Of a stretch of 64,000 bases of DNA, positions 44,986 through 53,014 are shown one piece after another (the stretch's first letter is position 1; each line of letters starts with the position of its first letter). This DNA is from CAIVAT01 sp964473485 (GTDB lineage: Bacteria; Bacteroidota; Bacteroidia; Bacteroidales; FEN-979). Location: NCBI GenBank assembly GCA_964473485.1, contig CAYYPH010000014.1, forward strand, positions 40,654 to 104,653, read 5' to 3'. The position numbers and the translations under genes were made by a program. The notes below the pieces were generated by a model. It was not told the DNA's origin, searched no databases, and saw nothing but the letters and a program-made list of their open reading frames with translations.

Positions 44986-45011
44986 GCAGTGGGCAGTAGG
45001 CAATAGGCATT
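44977..45011. repeat. Short tandem repeat (GGCAGTA-like)
   Basis: About five degenerate 7-bp units cover the stop codon of the FAD oxidoreductase gene and the bases after it. Confidence 0.65.
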
Positions 45012-45089
45012 GGGGGGGCAGTTTGCAGGGAGGTTTTTCCCGGATATTGGATAGAATATTTCTTTTTAGTTTCAAATCCCTGATTCCGT

Positions 45090-45097
45090 TATATTTG
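45090..45097 (+). promoter_or_regulatory. Putative -7 box (TATATTTG) of the Crp-type gene
   Basis: It is an exact TAnnTTTG match only 4 bp before the ATG at 45102. If used, transcription would begin about at that ATG and the ATG at 45120 would be the more likely start. Confidence 0.35.
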
Positions 45098-45101
45098 CCC
45101 G

Positions 45102-45677
45102 ATGAACACGGACCTGTTAATGAAGTCTGCCGCTGCGATCATTTCACTTTCCGCGCAGGAATGGAAAACCATTTCGGATTTTTTCAAGCCAAAAAGCATT
45201 AAAAGGAACGAACACCTCCTGCATGAAGGCCAGGTATGCACCAGTATAGCCTTTGTCAACCAGGGAATCCTGGTTTATTACAAACGGTTGAAAAGCGGGG
45301 AAGAGGCCACTACCGATTTTGCCTTTGAGGGCGACTGGGTGACCGACAACCGTAGCCGCCTGAGCCGCACCCCCTCCCAGATCAATATCAAAGCCATCAC
45401 ACCGGCTGAACTGCTGATCATCAGCGCCGAAAACCTGGAGCAGTGTTACCGTTTTGTCCCTAAAACCGAGCGTTTCGGACGGATCCTCATCGAACAGGCC
45501 TTTGTGCGGATTGCTTTGCAAAGTATCGACTTACAAACACTTTCGGCCGGTCAGCGATACCAGAAACTGGTGAAAGAATACCCGGAGATCATAAAAAATG
45601 TTCCGCAGTACCACATAGCCTCCTTCCTGGGCATCGCCCCGAAATCGCTGAGCCGCATCCGCAGTGAACAAAGCTGA
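45102..45677 (+). CDS. Crp/Fnr-family transcriptional regulator
   Basis: The 191-residue protein has an N-terminal cyclic-nucleotide-binding-like domain (about residues 20-120, KSIKRNEHLLHEGQVCTSIAF and FAFEGDWVTD). A C-terminal winged helix ends with YHIASFLGIAPKSLSRIRSE, the recognition helix. The conserved cAMP residues are not obvious, as is common in Bacteroidota members. A second in-frame ATG at 45120 fits the -7 box spacing better. The gene follows the FAD oxidoreductase gene but is probably transcribed alone. Confidence 0.87.
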   Translation: MNTDLLMKSAAAIISLSAQEWKTISDFFKPKSIKRNEHLLHEGQVCTSIAFVNQGILVYYKRLKSGEEATTDFAFEGDWVTDNRSRLSRTPSQINIKAITPAELLIISAENLEQCYRFVPKTERFGRILIEQAFVRIALQSIDLQTLSAGQRYQKLVKEYPEIIKNVPQYHIASFLGIAPKSLSRIRSEQS

Positions 45678-45831
45678 CGTGATGATATCCGTCCATCCTC
45701 ATCCTGAAAAGTGTTTGCACGGAATCTGAACTTTCGGCACCAGGAATCCCTTACTCATTTGGTAACAAATGTTACCCTACGTGTCGGTCAAACTGCCGAA
45801 TTTTGCGCTGCAAACATATCATTCTGAAACC

Positions 45832-46440
45832 ATGAAACGAATCATTACCGGGGTCGCACTGTTCATGCTCCTCCCTGTCCTGGCAAACGCCCAGTCTGAC
45901 ACAACGCTGAAAGGAACCTTTCTCAAACCGGTTCCGCGCAATTACGAAGTAAAACACGCCATTGAGGTCGAAAGCCTCTTTCCGATGTACTTCTACGGAG
46001 GCTACCATGTGGGAGTGTGTTACCGGTACAGGCACTTCAGGTTCCGCGTGAGCGTAATCAACGGCGGAAGCTACGACACCGAATCGGCCGGCATCCCAAA
46101 CTCATCGGGTGAATACAGCCGGTACTACAAGACATCACCGGGTTTTTTCGCTGGATATAATGTCTGGAAAAACCTTGAGGCTTACATCTTCCTTGAGTTC
46201 CATACTTTTCAGATCGAACAGAAATCGACCGGTGAAACGCAGAACATCCAAAGCACCGATTTCGGAGGGGGCATCAGCTACCAGTTTTTCCTTGGCCGTG
46301 TGTTCTACATACAGCCAGGGCTGCATGTTTACCTTCGCGGCGATCACAGCGTCACCTTCGAGACCGGACAGTACATCATCCCCAATGTCGACGTTTCGCC
46401 GGTGATCAGGATCGGGGCGAGGCTGTGGAAAAAGTTCTGA
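45832..46440 (+). CDS. Outer-membrane beta-barrel-like protein
   Basis: The 202-residue protein has a signal peptide ending PVLANAQ and alternating hydrophobic strands rich in aromatic residues (MYFYGGYHVGVCYRYRHFRF, FFAGYNVWKNLEAYIF, GGISYQFFLGRVFYIQPGLH). The final residue is Phe, as in outer-membrane barrels recognised by BamA. About eight strands are plausible. The frame is open to 45769, but only the ATG at 45832 gives a signal peptide. The function is unknown. Confidence 0.75.
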   Translation: MKRIITGVALFMLLPVLANAQSDTTLKGTFLKPVPRNYEVKHAIEVESLFPMYFYGGYHVGVCYRYRHFRFRVSVINGGSYDTESAGIPNSSGEYSRYYKTSPGFFAGYNVWKNLEAYIFLEFHTFQIEQKSTGETQNIQSTDFGGGISYQFFLGRVFYIQPGLHVYLRGDHSVTFETGQYIIPNVDVSPVIRIGARLWKKF

Positions 46441-46501
46441 TTGACATATCCTCCTTATTACATATCTTAGGTCACATGATCCCGGCCAATCAACCCCCAG
46501 G

Positions 46502-46740
46502 ATGAACCAACCATCGCTACAGGACATCTGTTGTCCTGAATTCAATCCCGCACCCCGTGAAGACCAGGTTGCCGAATGGACAGACAAGCGTTTTGTAAAG
46601 GACCATGCCTGCACCATCTTCTACATGCTGCTCAATTTCGGCAAGGTCATGAAACGGCTGAACGAAAAGGTAATGGCAGCGGTAGCCAACATGCCCGACT
46701 GACTCTGCCTCTCCGACCACACCTCGAAATGGAACATGGA
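46502..46740 (+). pseudogene. Truncated copy of the CxxC protein gene at 42883
   Basis: The frame repeats the first half of the 42883 protein (DICCPEFNPAPREDQVAEWT and FGKVMKRLNEKVMAAVANMP). It then meets a stop where the parent has the Trp codon TGG (here TGA). Homology continues past it (LCLSDHTSKWNMD) to about 46740 and then ends. The first bases after the start are nearly identical to the parent at DNA level, so the duplication is fairly recent. Confidence 0.85.
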
Positions 46741-46776
46741 TCTTCAGACGGTGTGTATATGAATCACAATTTTATG

Positions 46777-46784
46777 TACGTTTG
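46777..46784 (+). promoter_or_regulatory. Putative -7 box (TACGTTTG) of the GH92-GH127 operon
   Basis: It is an exact TAnnTTTG match 32 bp before the ATG at 46817. Confidence 0.4.
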
Positions 46785-46816
46785 ATCGTGAATTGAGGAT
46801 ATTCAAACCACCGGAT

Positions 46817-48976
46817 ATGCGCATATTCCTTACAGCATTCTCCCTGTTCCTGGCGCTATGGTCCGGCGCCCAGGACCATGCCCGCTATGTCAATATTTTT
46901 ATCGGCACCGACGGGACGGGTCATACCTTCCCGGGACCATCAATGCCTTTCGGCATGGTGCAACCCGGCCCCGACAACCGCGACCAGGGCTGGGATTACA
47001 CCAGCGGATACCAGTACCGCGACACGGTCCTGCTCGGCTTTTCACAGACCCGGCTCAGCGGAACCGGCATCAGCGAACTGGGCGACCTGCTGCTGCTTCC
47101 CTTTGCCGGACAGTCAACCCCCGGCCTGAAGAACAGCTACTTCAAGGAGTCGGAGAAGGCTTCGCCCGGGTATTATTCAGTGACTAAAAAAGACGGGGTG
47201 AAGGTCGAACTCACCTGCACGGAACGGGTGGCTTTTCACCGCTATACCTTCCCGGGAAGGGAGGCGAGGGTAATGGCCGATTTTCAGCACGGTCTGCGGT
47301 TCCTTACCGACAGCCTGGTCCTTGCTTCGGAGATTCGCCCGGAGGACGACCACACTTTGTCGGGGTATTGTCACACGAAAAACTGGGTGGAGCGAACCTG
47401 GTATTTTGTCATGAAGTTCGATCATCCGGTCATTGACCGTGAGATCCTGCAAAAAGGCAGGAAAGAAAACGCTCCGAAGTACCTGTTGACTTTCGATCTG
47501 ACAAGCGGGCAGGTCCTCCGGGTAAAAATTGCCATGTCGGCCGTTAGTGTCGACGGGGCCAGGGGCAACCTTGAAAAGGAGCTCCCCGGCTGGGATTTTG
47601 ATCGGGTGAAAGAAAACGCCAGGAGAACCTGGAACCAGTACCTTGACCGGGTGGAGATCGAAGCCCCGCAAAAGGATAAGGAGATCTTTTATACCGCCCT
47701 GTACCACTTGTTGCTTCAGCCATCGAACATTGCCGATGCCGACGGGCATTACCGCGGGGCCGACGGGAAGGTTCGGCTGGCCCCTGACGGAGCCTACTAT
47801 TCTACTCTTTCAATCTGGGATGTTTACCGCGGCGCCTTTCCGCTCCTCCAGATCATTGCACCGGAGAAGATCAACGCCATCGTCGGCAGCATGTTGCTGC
47901 ATCACAGGGCGGCGGGATTCCTGCCGATCTGGACGGTCTGGGGACAGGACAATTACTGCATGATCGGCAACCATGCCATTCCGATGATCCTCTCGGCATG
48001 GAACAACGGGTTCAGGGGATTCGATGCAAATGAGGCGCTGAAGGCCATGGTTGAGACCTCCACCAGGAGCCGCATCAATTCACGCTGGGAGCTTTACGAA
48101 CGATATGGCTATTACCCGTTCGACAGTCTTGACAATGAGGCGGTTTCGCGCACCCTTGAAAGCGGTTATGATGACTGGTGCGTGGCCCGGTTCGCTTCGC
48201 TGCTGGGAGATCAGGCCACCGCCACCCATTTTTACAGGCGGGCCGGGTTTTACCGGAACCTGTTCGACACGGCCACCCGGTTGTTCCGGGGAAGAGACAC
48301 CCGGGGAAATTGGCGTACACCGTTCGATCCGCTCACCGCCACTTCGCCCATGAACAACCCGGGCGACTACACCGAAGCCAACGCCTGGCAGTATTTCTGG
48401 ACTCCCACCCAATTTGATATCGAAGGGATGAAAGAACTGCTGGGCGGCACAGAAGCCTTTACCCGGCACCTCGACACCTTCTTCACCCTCGAAACCAGAG
48501 ATCCGGACAAGTTTTTAGGCCAGGAGGCCATGATCGGCCAGTATGCCCATGGTAATGAACCCGGCCACCACATCCTCTACCTCTATGCTTACACCGACCG
48601 ACCGTGGACCGGCCAACGCTACATCCGCAAAGTGATCCGTGATTTTCACAACAACACCCCCGATGGCATGATCGGCAACGATGACTGCGGCCAGATGTCG
48701 GCCTGGTACATTCTTTCAAGCCTTGGCTTTTACCCTGTAAACCCGGCCAGCGATGCGTTCGTTCTTGGAGCGCCGCAGGTCCCGAAAGCCAGGATCAGAC
48801 TGCCCGGGGGAAAGATCTTCACCATGGAGGCCCGCGGCCTGTCGCCCGAACGCATGTTCACCGGAGAAGTCCTGCTGAACGGTCAACCAGTCGATAAACC
48901 CTTCATTACCTACCGGCAGCTCATGGGAGGAGGCACCCTTACCTTTGAAATGACCGAGAAGTCAGGAGGAGAATGA
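46817..48976 (+). CDS. Family 92 glycoside hydrolase (alpha-1,2-mannosidase type)
   Basis: The 719-residue exported enzyme has a signal peptide ending WSGAQ. It has the GH92 N-terminal signature YVNIFIGTDGTGHTFPGPSM with PFGMVQPGPDN and GFSQTRLSGTG. The (alpha/alpha)6 catalytic domain includes the conserved FLPIWTVWGQDNYCMIG-like segment, NEPGHHILYLY and the late GNDDCGQMSAWYILSSLGFY with the catalytic acid/base region. GH92 enzymes are calcium-dependent exo-alpha-mannosidases acting on N-glycans or mannan. The length is normal. It lies 33 bp before the GH127 gene in one operon. The ATG at 46817 is chosen over the TTG at 46793. Confidence 0.93.
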   Translation: MRIFLTAFSLFLALWSGAQDHARYVNIFIGTDGTGHTFPGPSMPFGMVQPGPDNRDQGWDYTSGYQYRDTVLLGFSQTRLSGTGISELGDLLLLPFAGQSTPGLKNSYFKESEKASPGYYSVTKKDGVKVELTCTERVAFHRYTFPGREARVMADFQHGLRFLTDSLVLASEIRPEDDHTLSGYCHTKNWVERTWYFVMKFDHPVIDREILQKGRKENAPKYLLTFDLTSGQVLRVKIAMSAVSVDGARGNLEKELPGWDFDRVKENARRTWNQYLDRVEIEAPQKDKEIFYTALYHLLLQPSNIADADGHYRGADGKVRLAPDGAYYSTLSIWDVYRGAFPLLQIIAPEKINAIVGSMLLHHRAAGFLPIWTVWGQDNYCMIGNHAIPMILSAWNNGFRGFDANEALKAMVETSTRSRINSRWELYERYGYYPFDSLDNEAVSRTLESGYDDWCVARFASLLGDQATATHFYRRAGFYRNLFDTATRLFRGRDTRGNWRTPFDPLTATSPMNNPGDYTEANAWQYFWTPTQFDIEGMKELLGGTEAFTRHLDTFFTLETRDPDKFLGQEAMIGQYAHGNEPGHHILYLYAYTDRPWTGQRYIRKVIRDFHNNTPDGMIGNDDCGQMSAWYILSSLGFYPVNPASDAFVLGAPQVPKARIRLPGGKIFTMEARGLSPERMFTGEVLLNGQPVDKPFITYRQLMGGGTLTFEMTEKSGGE

Positions 48977-49009
48977 TTTAACCAAACGCGAAAAACATAA
49001 ACGAAAAAC

Positions 49010-50932
49010 ATGAACAGATTTTTGTTTCCCATAACCATAACCATTCTTTTTCTTTCGACCGGGTCATTTTTATACTCCCGGAACCCGGTTACCGAAAAAT
49101 ACCGTGGTTTGGACTTTGGCAATATAAAACCCTCCGGCTGGCTGAAAACCCAGATGGAAAAGGATATGAAGGGGTTCGTGGGCAACCTTGACCGGCTGGT
49201 TCCTGATCTGATGAACGATCCGATTTACGGGGCCGGCCGGTTGGGCAAAAACAGCAAGGCCAAAGAGCTGGGGAATCTCAAAGAGGGAGATGTGGGCGGA
49301 GATGACCAGTACAAATGGTGGAACTCCGAAACGCAGTCGAACTGGTGGGACGGGTATATGCGGAATGCCCTTCTGCTTGACGACCTGCAGGCGCACGAGA
49401 AGGTGCGGAAATATGTTGAACGCGTTCTTGCAACACAGGATCCCGATGGATACCTGGGTATATATGACACCGCATTGAGGTACCGGTTTACCAGTGAAAA
49501 TGGTGAGCTGTGGGCAAAAACAACCCTCCTGCGCGGGTTGCTGGCCTATTATGAAACAACGAAAGATAAAAAGACCTGGGAGGCGATCGTCAAAGCAGTC
49601 GGGAATGTGATGTCGAATTATCCTCCTGGCGCTTCCCATCCTTTCAATGCGGGCAGGGACTTTTCAGGCGGGGTCGCTCACGGACTTACCTTTACCGATG
49701 TACTTGAGCGGATGTGGGCGTTGACGGGCGATACGAAGTATCCCGATTACGCCGCTTTTCTATACCGTGACTACTGTGATAACTTTTCTTCAGAAACCGA
49801 CGCACAACTTCACAACATCCTTGATACCGCCTATCGCCTGAAGGCGCACGGAGTGCACACCTACGAGCATATGAGGCCGCTGATAACCGCCGCCTGGGCG
49901 ACCGGCGATCCGCAACTCCTGAAGGCGCTTGACATTTACCGCGAGCGGATTCGGGAGTGTACAACCACGGCAGGCGGGGCCATTGGCGACGAGTGGATCG
50001 CGGGGCGGACAGCCGATGCCACAAATACCGGATACGAGTATTGTTCGCTGCACGAACTCATGGACAGTTACTCCCTGCTTTTCCGGAAGTCGGGCGATCA
50101 GGCCGCAGCCGATGCGATGGAAAATATCTTTTTCAATGCGGCCCAGGGCAGCCGCGATCCGGATCATTCCTGTATCGCCTATCTGAAGACGGACAATTCG
50201 TACGAGATGACGGGAACTAAAAACGGGGAACCCGAACCCGGCCGAAAACAAACCCGTTACAAATACTCCCCGGCCCACCAGGATGTGGCCGTATGCTGCG
50301 CCCCGAATGCCGGCAGGATTACCCCTTACTTTGTGTCATCGGCCTGGTTAAAAGAAGATAAAAACACCCTTATCTGTGTCACCCCTGCACCGGTGATCCT
50401 GCAAACAGAGATCGACGGAAAGAGCCTGAAGATTGAAACCATCACCGGGTACCCTTACGACAACCATTTTGTTTTCCATGTGCAATGTGCAGAACCCATG
50501 CGGTTAACGATCAAAATCAGAAAGCCCGGCTGGGTGCAGACGGTCCAATCAGATGAACAGTTCACAGACGAAGAAGGCTTTCTGGTCATCGACCGCCTTT
50601 TCAGCCGTGACGACCGGGTTGAATTTGAATTTGTAACCAGGGTCAGGGTTGTTGAAGACCTGAACCATTCCCGGTATTTCATGCATGGCGCCGTGGTGTA
50701 TGCCTGGCCCATCGAGGCAGCCCTTCAAACCGGCCGGGAATATGCACCGGGCTTTACCGACCTGGAATACAAACCGGTGGATACGATGCGTTACCAGTAT
50801 GCCGAAAACCACCGTGCATCGTTTCATGATGGAAAAATCACCGTATATCTCACGAACATGAAAACCGGAAAGATCGAAAAGGTCGACCTGGTTCCACTGG
50901 CCAAAACGATTTTGAGGCAGGCGGGGTTTTAA
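49010..50932 (+). CDS. GH127-type (DUF1680) beta-L-arabinofuranosidase-like protein
   Basis: The 640-residue protein has a signal sequence (FLFPITITILFLSTGSFLY) and an (alpha/alpha)6 barrel followed by a beta-sandwich. The zinc-thiolate site of GH127 is recognisable: the Glu and Cys in TGYEYCSLHELMDSY and the Cys pair in VAVCCAPNAGRITPY. In this family a cysteine is the nucleophile in retaining cleavage of beta-L-arabinofuranosides. It is co-transcribed with the GH92 gene, suggesting joint use of a mannose- and arabinose-containing glycan, though no Sus-type importer is adjacent. Confidence 0.88.
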   Translation: MNRFLFPITITILFLSTGSFLYSRNPVTEKYRGLDFGNIKPSGWLKTQMEKDMKGFVGNLDRLVPDLMNDPIYGAGRLGKNSKAKELGNLKEGDVGGDDQYKWWNSETQSNWWDGYMRNALLLDDLQAHEKVRKYVERVLATQDPDGYLGIYDTALRYRFTSENGELWAKTTLLRGLLAYYETTKDKKTWEAIVKAVGNVMSNYPPGASHPFNAGRDFSGGVAHGLTFTDVLERMWALTGDTKYPDYAAFLYRDYCDNFSSETDAQLHNILDTAYRLKAHGVHTYEHMRPLITAAWATGDPQLLKALDIYRERIRECTTTAGGAIGDEWIAGRTADATNTGYEYCSLHELMDSYSLLFRKSGDQAAADAMENIFFNAAQGSRDPDHSCIAYLKTDNSYEMTGTKNGEPEPGRKQTRYKYSPAHQDVAVCCAPNAGRITPYFVSSAWLKEDKNTLICVTPAPVILQTEIDGKSLKIETITGYPYDNHFVFHVQCAEPMRLTIKIRKPGWVQTVQSDEQFTDEEGFLVIDRLFSRDDRVEFEFVTRVRVVEDLNHSRYFMHGAVVYAWPIEAALQTGREYAPGFTDLEYKPVDTMRYQYAENHRASFHDGKITVYLTNMKTGKIEKVDLVPLAKTILRQAGF

Positions 50933-50979
50933 TTTCATAAAAAGCAATTTTGGAAAATAACCCTGATTTTCAGTTTCCG

Positions 50980-50987
50980 TAGTTTTG
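50980..50987 (+). promoter_or_regulatory. Putative -7 box (TAGTTTTG) of the EFR1-type gene
   Basis: It is an exact TAnnTTTG match 13 bp before the ATG at 51001. Confidence 0.35.
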
Positions 50988-51000
50988 CGAAAAAAAAGAC

Positions 51001-52065
51001 ATGACCGCCTTCCAAAAACTCGTTATCTACTACTTCTCAGGAACCGGGAATTCACGGAATGTTGCCCTGTGGCTGGCAGATGAAGCCTCGAAAACGGGTA
51101 TCGTCAGTCACCTGGTCAACATCACTCATGCCGACAGGCTGAACATCAATCCCCCCGACCCGGAGGCGCTGGTGGTGTTTGTCTCTCCCATCCACGGGTT
51201 CAATTACCCGCCTGTGATGGTCAACTTCATCATGCGGTTCCCCCGCGGGAAAAACCCGGTCGTGCTCATGAATACCCGGGCCGGCATGCTCATCGGAAAA
51301 TGGATCACACCGGGACTTACCGGCATTGCTTTCCTGCTGGCCGCCCTGGCACTGCGGCTCAAAGGTTATTCCATCCGCGGAATGCGCCCGGTCGACCTTC
51401 CCTCTAACTGGATCTCCGTCCATCCTGGCCTGAATGAACGCACAGTGAAATACCTGCACAAACGGAACCGGGAGCGCGTCACATCCTTCGCCCGACACAT
51501 CTTCGCCGGAAACCGGAGTTTCAAAGCACTGCGTGAGATCATCCAGGATTTACTGATAGCCCCGATAGCCTTTGGATACTATTTTATCGGGCGCTTTGTT
51601 CTTGCCAAGACCTATTATGCTTCGGGCGATTGCGACAACTGCAACATCTGCATCAAAGGCTGTCCGGTGAAGGCGATCAAACTGGTCGGCAACCGTCCAT
51701 TCTGGACCTTCAACTGCGAAAGCTGTATGAAATGCATGGGTAACTGTCCGAAAAAAGCGATCGAAACGGCGCATGGGTTTATTCTTGGAGTGGTCCTCCT
51801 CTATTCAATGCTGATTATGGTACTTGTCTATCGATTCATCGGACAGTGGTTCGGAGAAATCGACAATACAATCGTGAAATTTATCCTTGAGACAGGGGTT
51901 TTCCTTGCAATCTTAGCGCTGTCATACCGCACTGTTCATTACCTTATGAGATTCCGGTTTTTCGAGCGATTCATGGTTTACACCTCCCTCACCCACTTCA
52001 AATTCTGGGGAAGACGATATAAAGCCCTGAAGAATAGTTCGGATCAGGTGATGAGCACAAAGTGA
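51001..52065 (+). CDS. EFR1-family flavodoxin/ferredoxin protein
   Basis: The 354-residue protein joins an N-terminal flavodoxin-like domain (YYFSGTGNSRNVALWLADEA and a phosphate-loop region) to two 4Fe-4S clusters. The cluster motifs are CDNCNICIKGCPVKAIKL and CESCMKCMGNCPKKAIE (about residues 212-258). Two C-terminal hydrophobic segments (LGVVLLYSMLIMVLVYRFIG and VFLAILALSYR) anchor it in the membrane. EFR1 proteins transfer electrons between flavin and iron-sulphur centres; the partner is unknown. It stands alone between unrelated genes. Confidence 0.87.
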   Translation: MTAFQKLVIYYFSGTGNSRNVALWLADEASKTGIVSHLVNITHADRLNINPPDPEALVVFVSPIHGFNYPPVMVNFIMRFPRGKNPVVLMNTRAGMLIGKWITPGLTGIAFLLAALALRLKGYSIRGMRPVDLPSNWISVHPGLNERTVKYLHKRNRERVTSFARHIFAGNRSFKALREIIQDLLIAPIAFGYYFIGRFVLAKTYYASGDCDNCNICIKGCPVKAIKLVGNRPFWTFNCESCMKCMGNCPKKAIETAHGFILGVVLLYSMLIMVLVYRFIGQWFGEIDNTIVKFILETGVFLAILALSYRTVHYLMRFRFFERFMVYTSLTHFKFWGRRYKALKNSSDQVMSTK

Positions 52066-52108
52066 CTACTTTTGGATAACGCTTCGGCGTTTTCTATTCC
52101 TGGTATTT

Positions 52109-52993
52109 TCATTCATCATTTTCTTCGTAGTAATACGAGTAGTCAATCCCTTTCATAAACATTTCCCGGTCATTGATTTTAGAAGTAAGTGCATTGTTTA
52201 TAAGATTTTTCAGGACGTCACTTTTCGTTGGACTTTGCATCATCGCATTCATGTAATCTCGCTTGCTTATTTTACTCCAATCTACGCATTTTTTCAGTCG
52301 TTTTTTTAATATCAAATCCAACCATATCCGGGTGCTTCTTCCATTGCCTTCCATAAAAGGGTGTGCAATGTTCATTTCTACATATTTGCTCATAATTTCG
52401 TCAAAGGTAGTCTCAGGCATTTCTTCTATTTGCTTTAAAGTTTCACCTAAAAAGCGTGATACAGCAAATTGAAAACCACCTTTCGAAATATTCTTTTGTC
52501 TGATTTGCCCTGCAAATTCATACAATCCGCCAAACAAATAAGCATGGACTTGCTGCAAACCTTTGGTTGTTCCAATTTCTATACTGTTGATAAAAGAACT
52601 ATCATACAAGGCATACGCTTTTGTTTTACTTTTTCCATCTATGCTTTCATCACTGAATGTAAACCATTCAATAAACCGGTTTGCCTTTTTGCCTGGAAAT
52701 TCTTTTCCTAAGGCGATAATTCCGGCGTAATCCAACATGTCAGTCAAATATCGTTTGCCATCACTGGCTAAAAGTTTCAGTTGGGTAGTGGCACTAACCA
52801 ACTCGTTGTTCTCTTTTTTTAATTTGGCTTTTAGATATTTCCAATAATTGCGGGTTTTAGTGTAATTGTCCTGGTCAGTTAGCACAGCTACAATATCCAA
52901 CACACTAAACCACCACTTTGAATTTTTTTCGTCCCAAAAGGCTCGCACTTCCCGGTCGTCAAAAAAACGGATGGATATTTTAGCATTACTCAT
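52109..52993 (-). CDS. Bro-N/Fic fusion protein (putative AMPylase toxin)
   Basis: The 294-residue protein has an N-terminal Bro-N-like domain (about residues 5-115, REVRAFWDEKNSKWWFSVLD and RYLTDMLDYAGIIALGKEF) as found in phage and plasmid proteins. A Fic domain follows (about 125-260) with the complete active-site motif HPFMEGNGRSTR. Fic enzymes usually transfer AMP to a target protein. I cannot see an obvious antitoxin gene next to it. The composition is clearly more AT-rich than the neighbours, which suggests transfer by a mobile element. It lies between the EFR1-type gene and a sensor kinase gene that points the same way. Confidence 0.82.
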   Translation of the reverse strand: MSNAKISIRFFDDREVRAFWDEKNSKWWFSVLDIVAVLTDQDNYTKTRNYWKYLKAKLKKENNELVSATTQLKLLASDGKRYLTDMLDYAGIIALGKEFPGKKANRFIEWFTFSDESIDGKSKTKAYALYDSSFINSIEIGTTKGLQQVHAYLFGGLYEFAGQIRQKNISKGGFQFAVSRFLGETLKQIEEMPETTFDEIMSKYVEMNIAHPFMEGNGRSTRIWLDLILKKRLKKCVDWSKISKRDYMNAMMQSPTKSDVLKNLINNALTSKINDREMFMKGIDYSYYYEENDE

Positions 52994-53014
52994 AATTTAA
53001 TCATCGACAGATTT

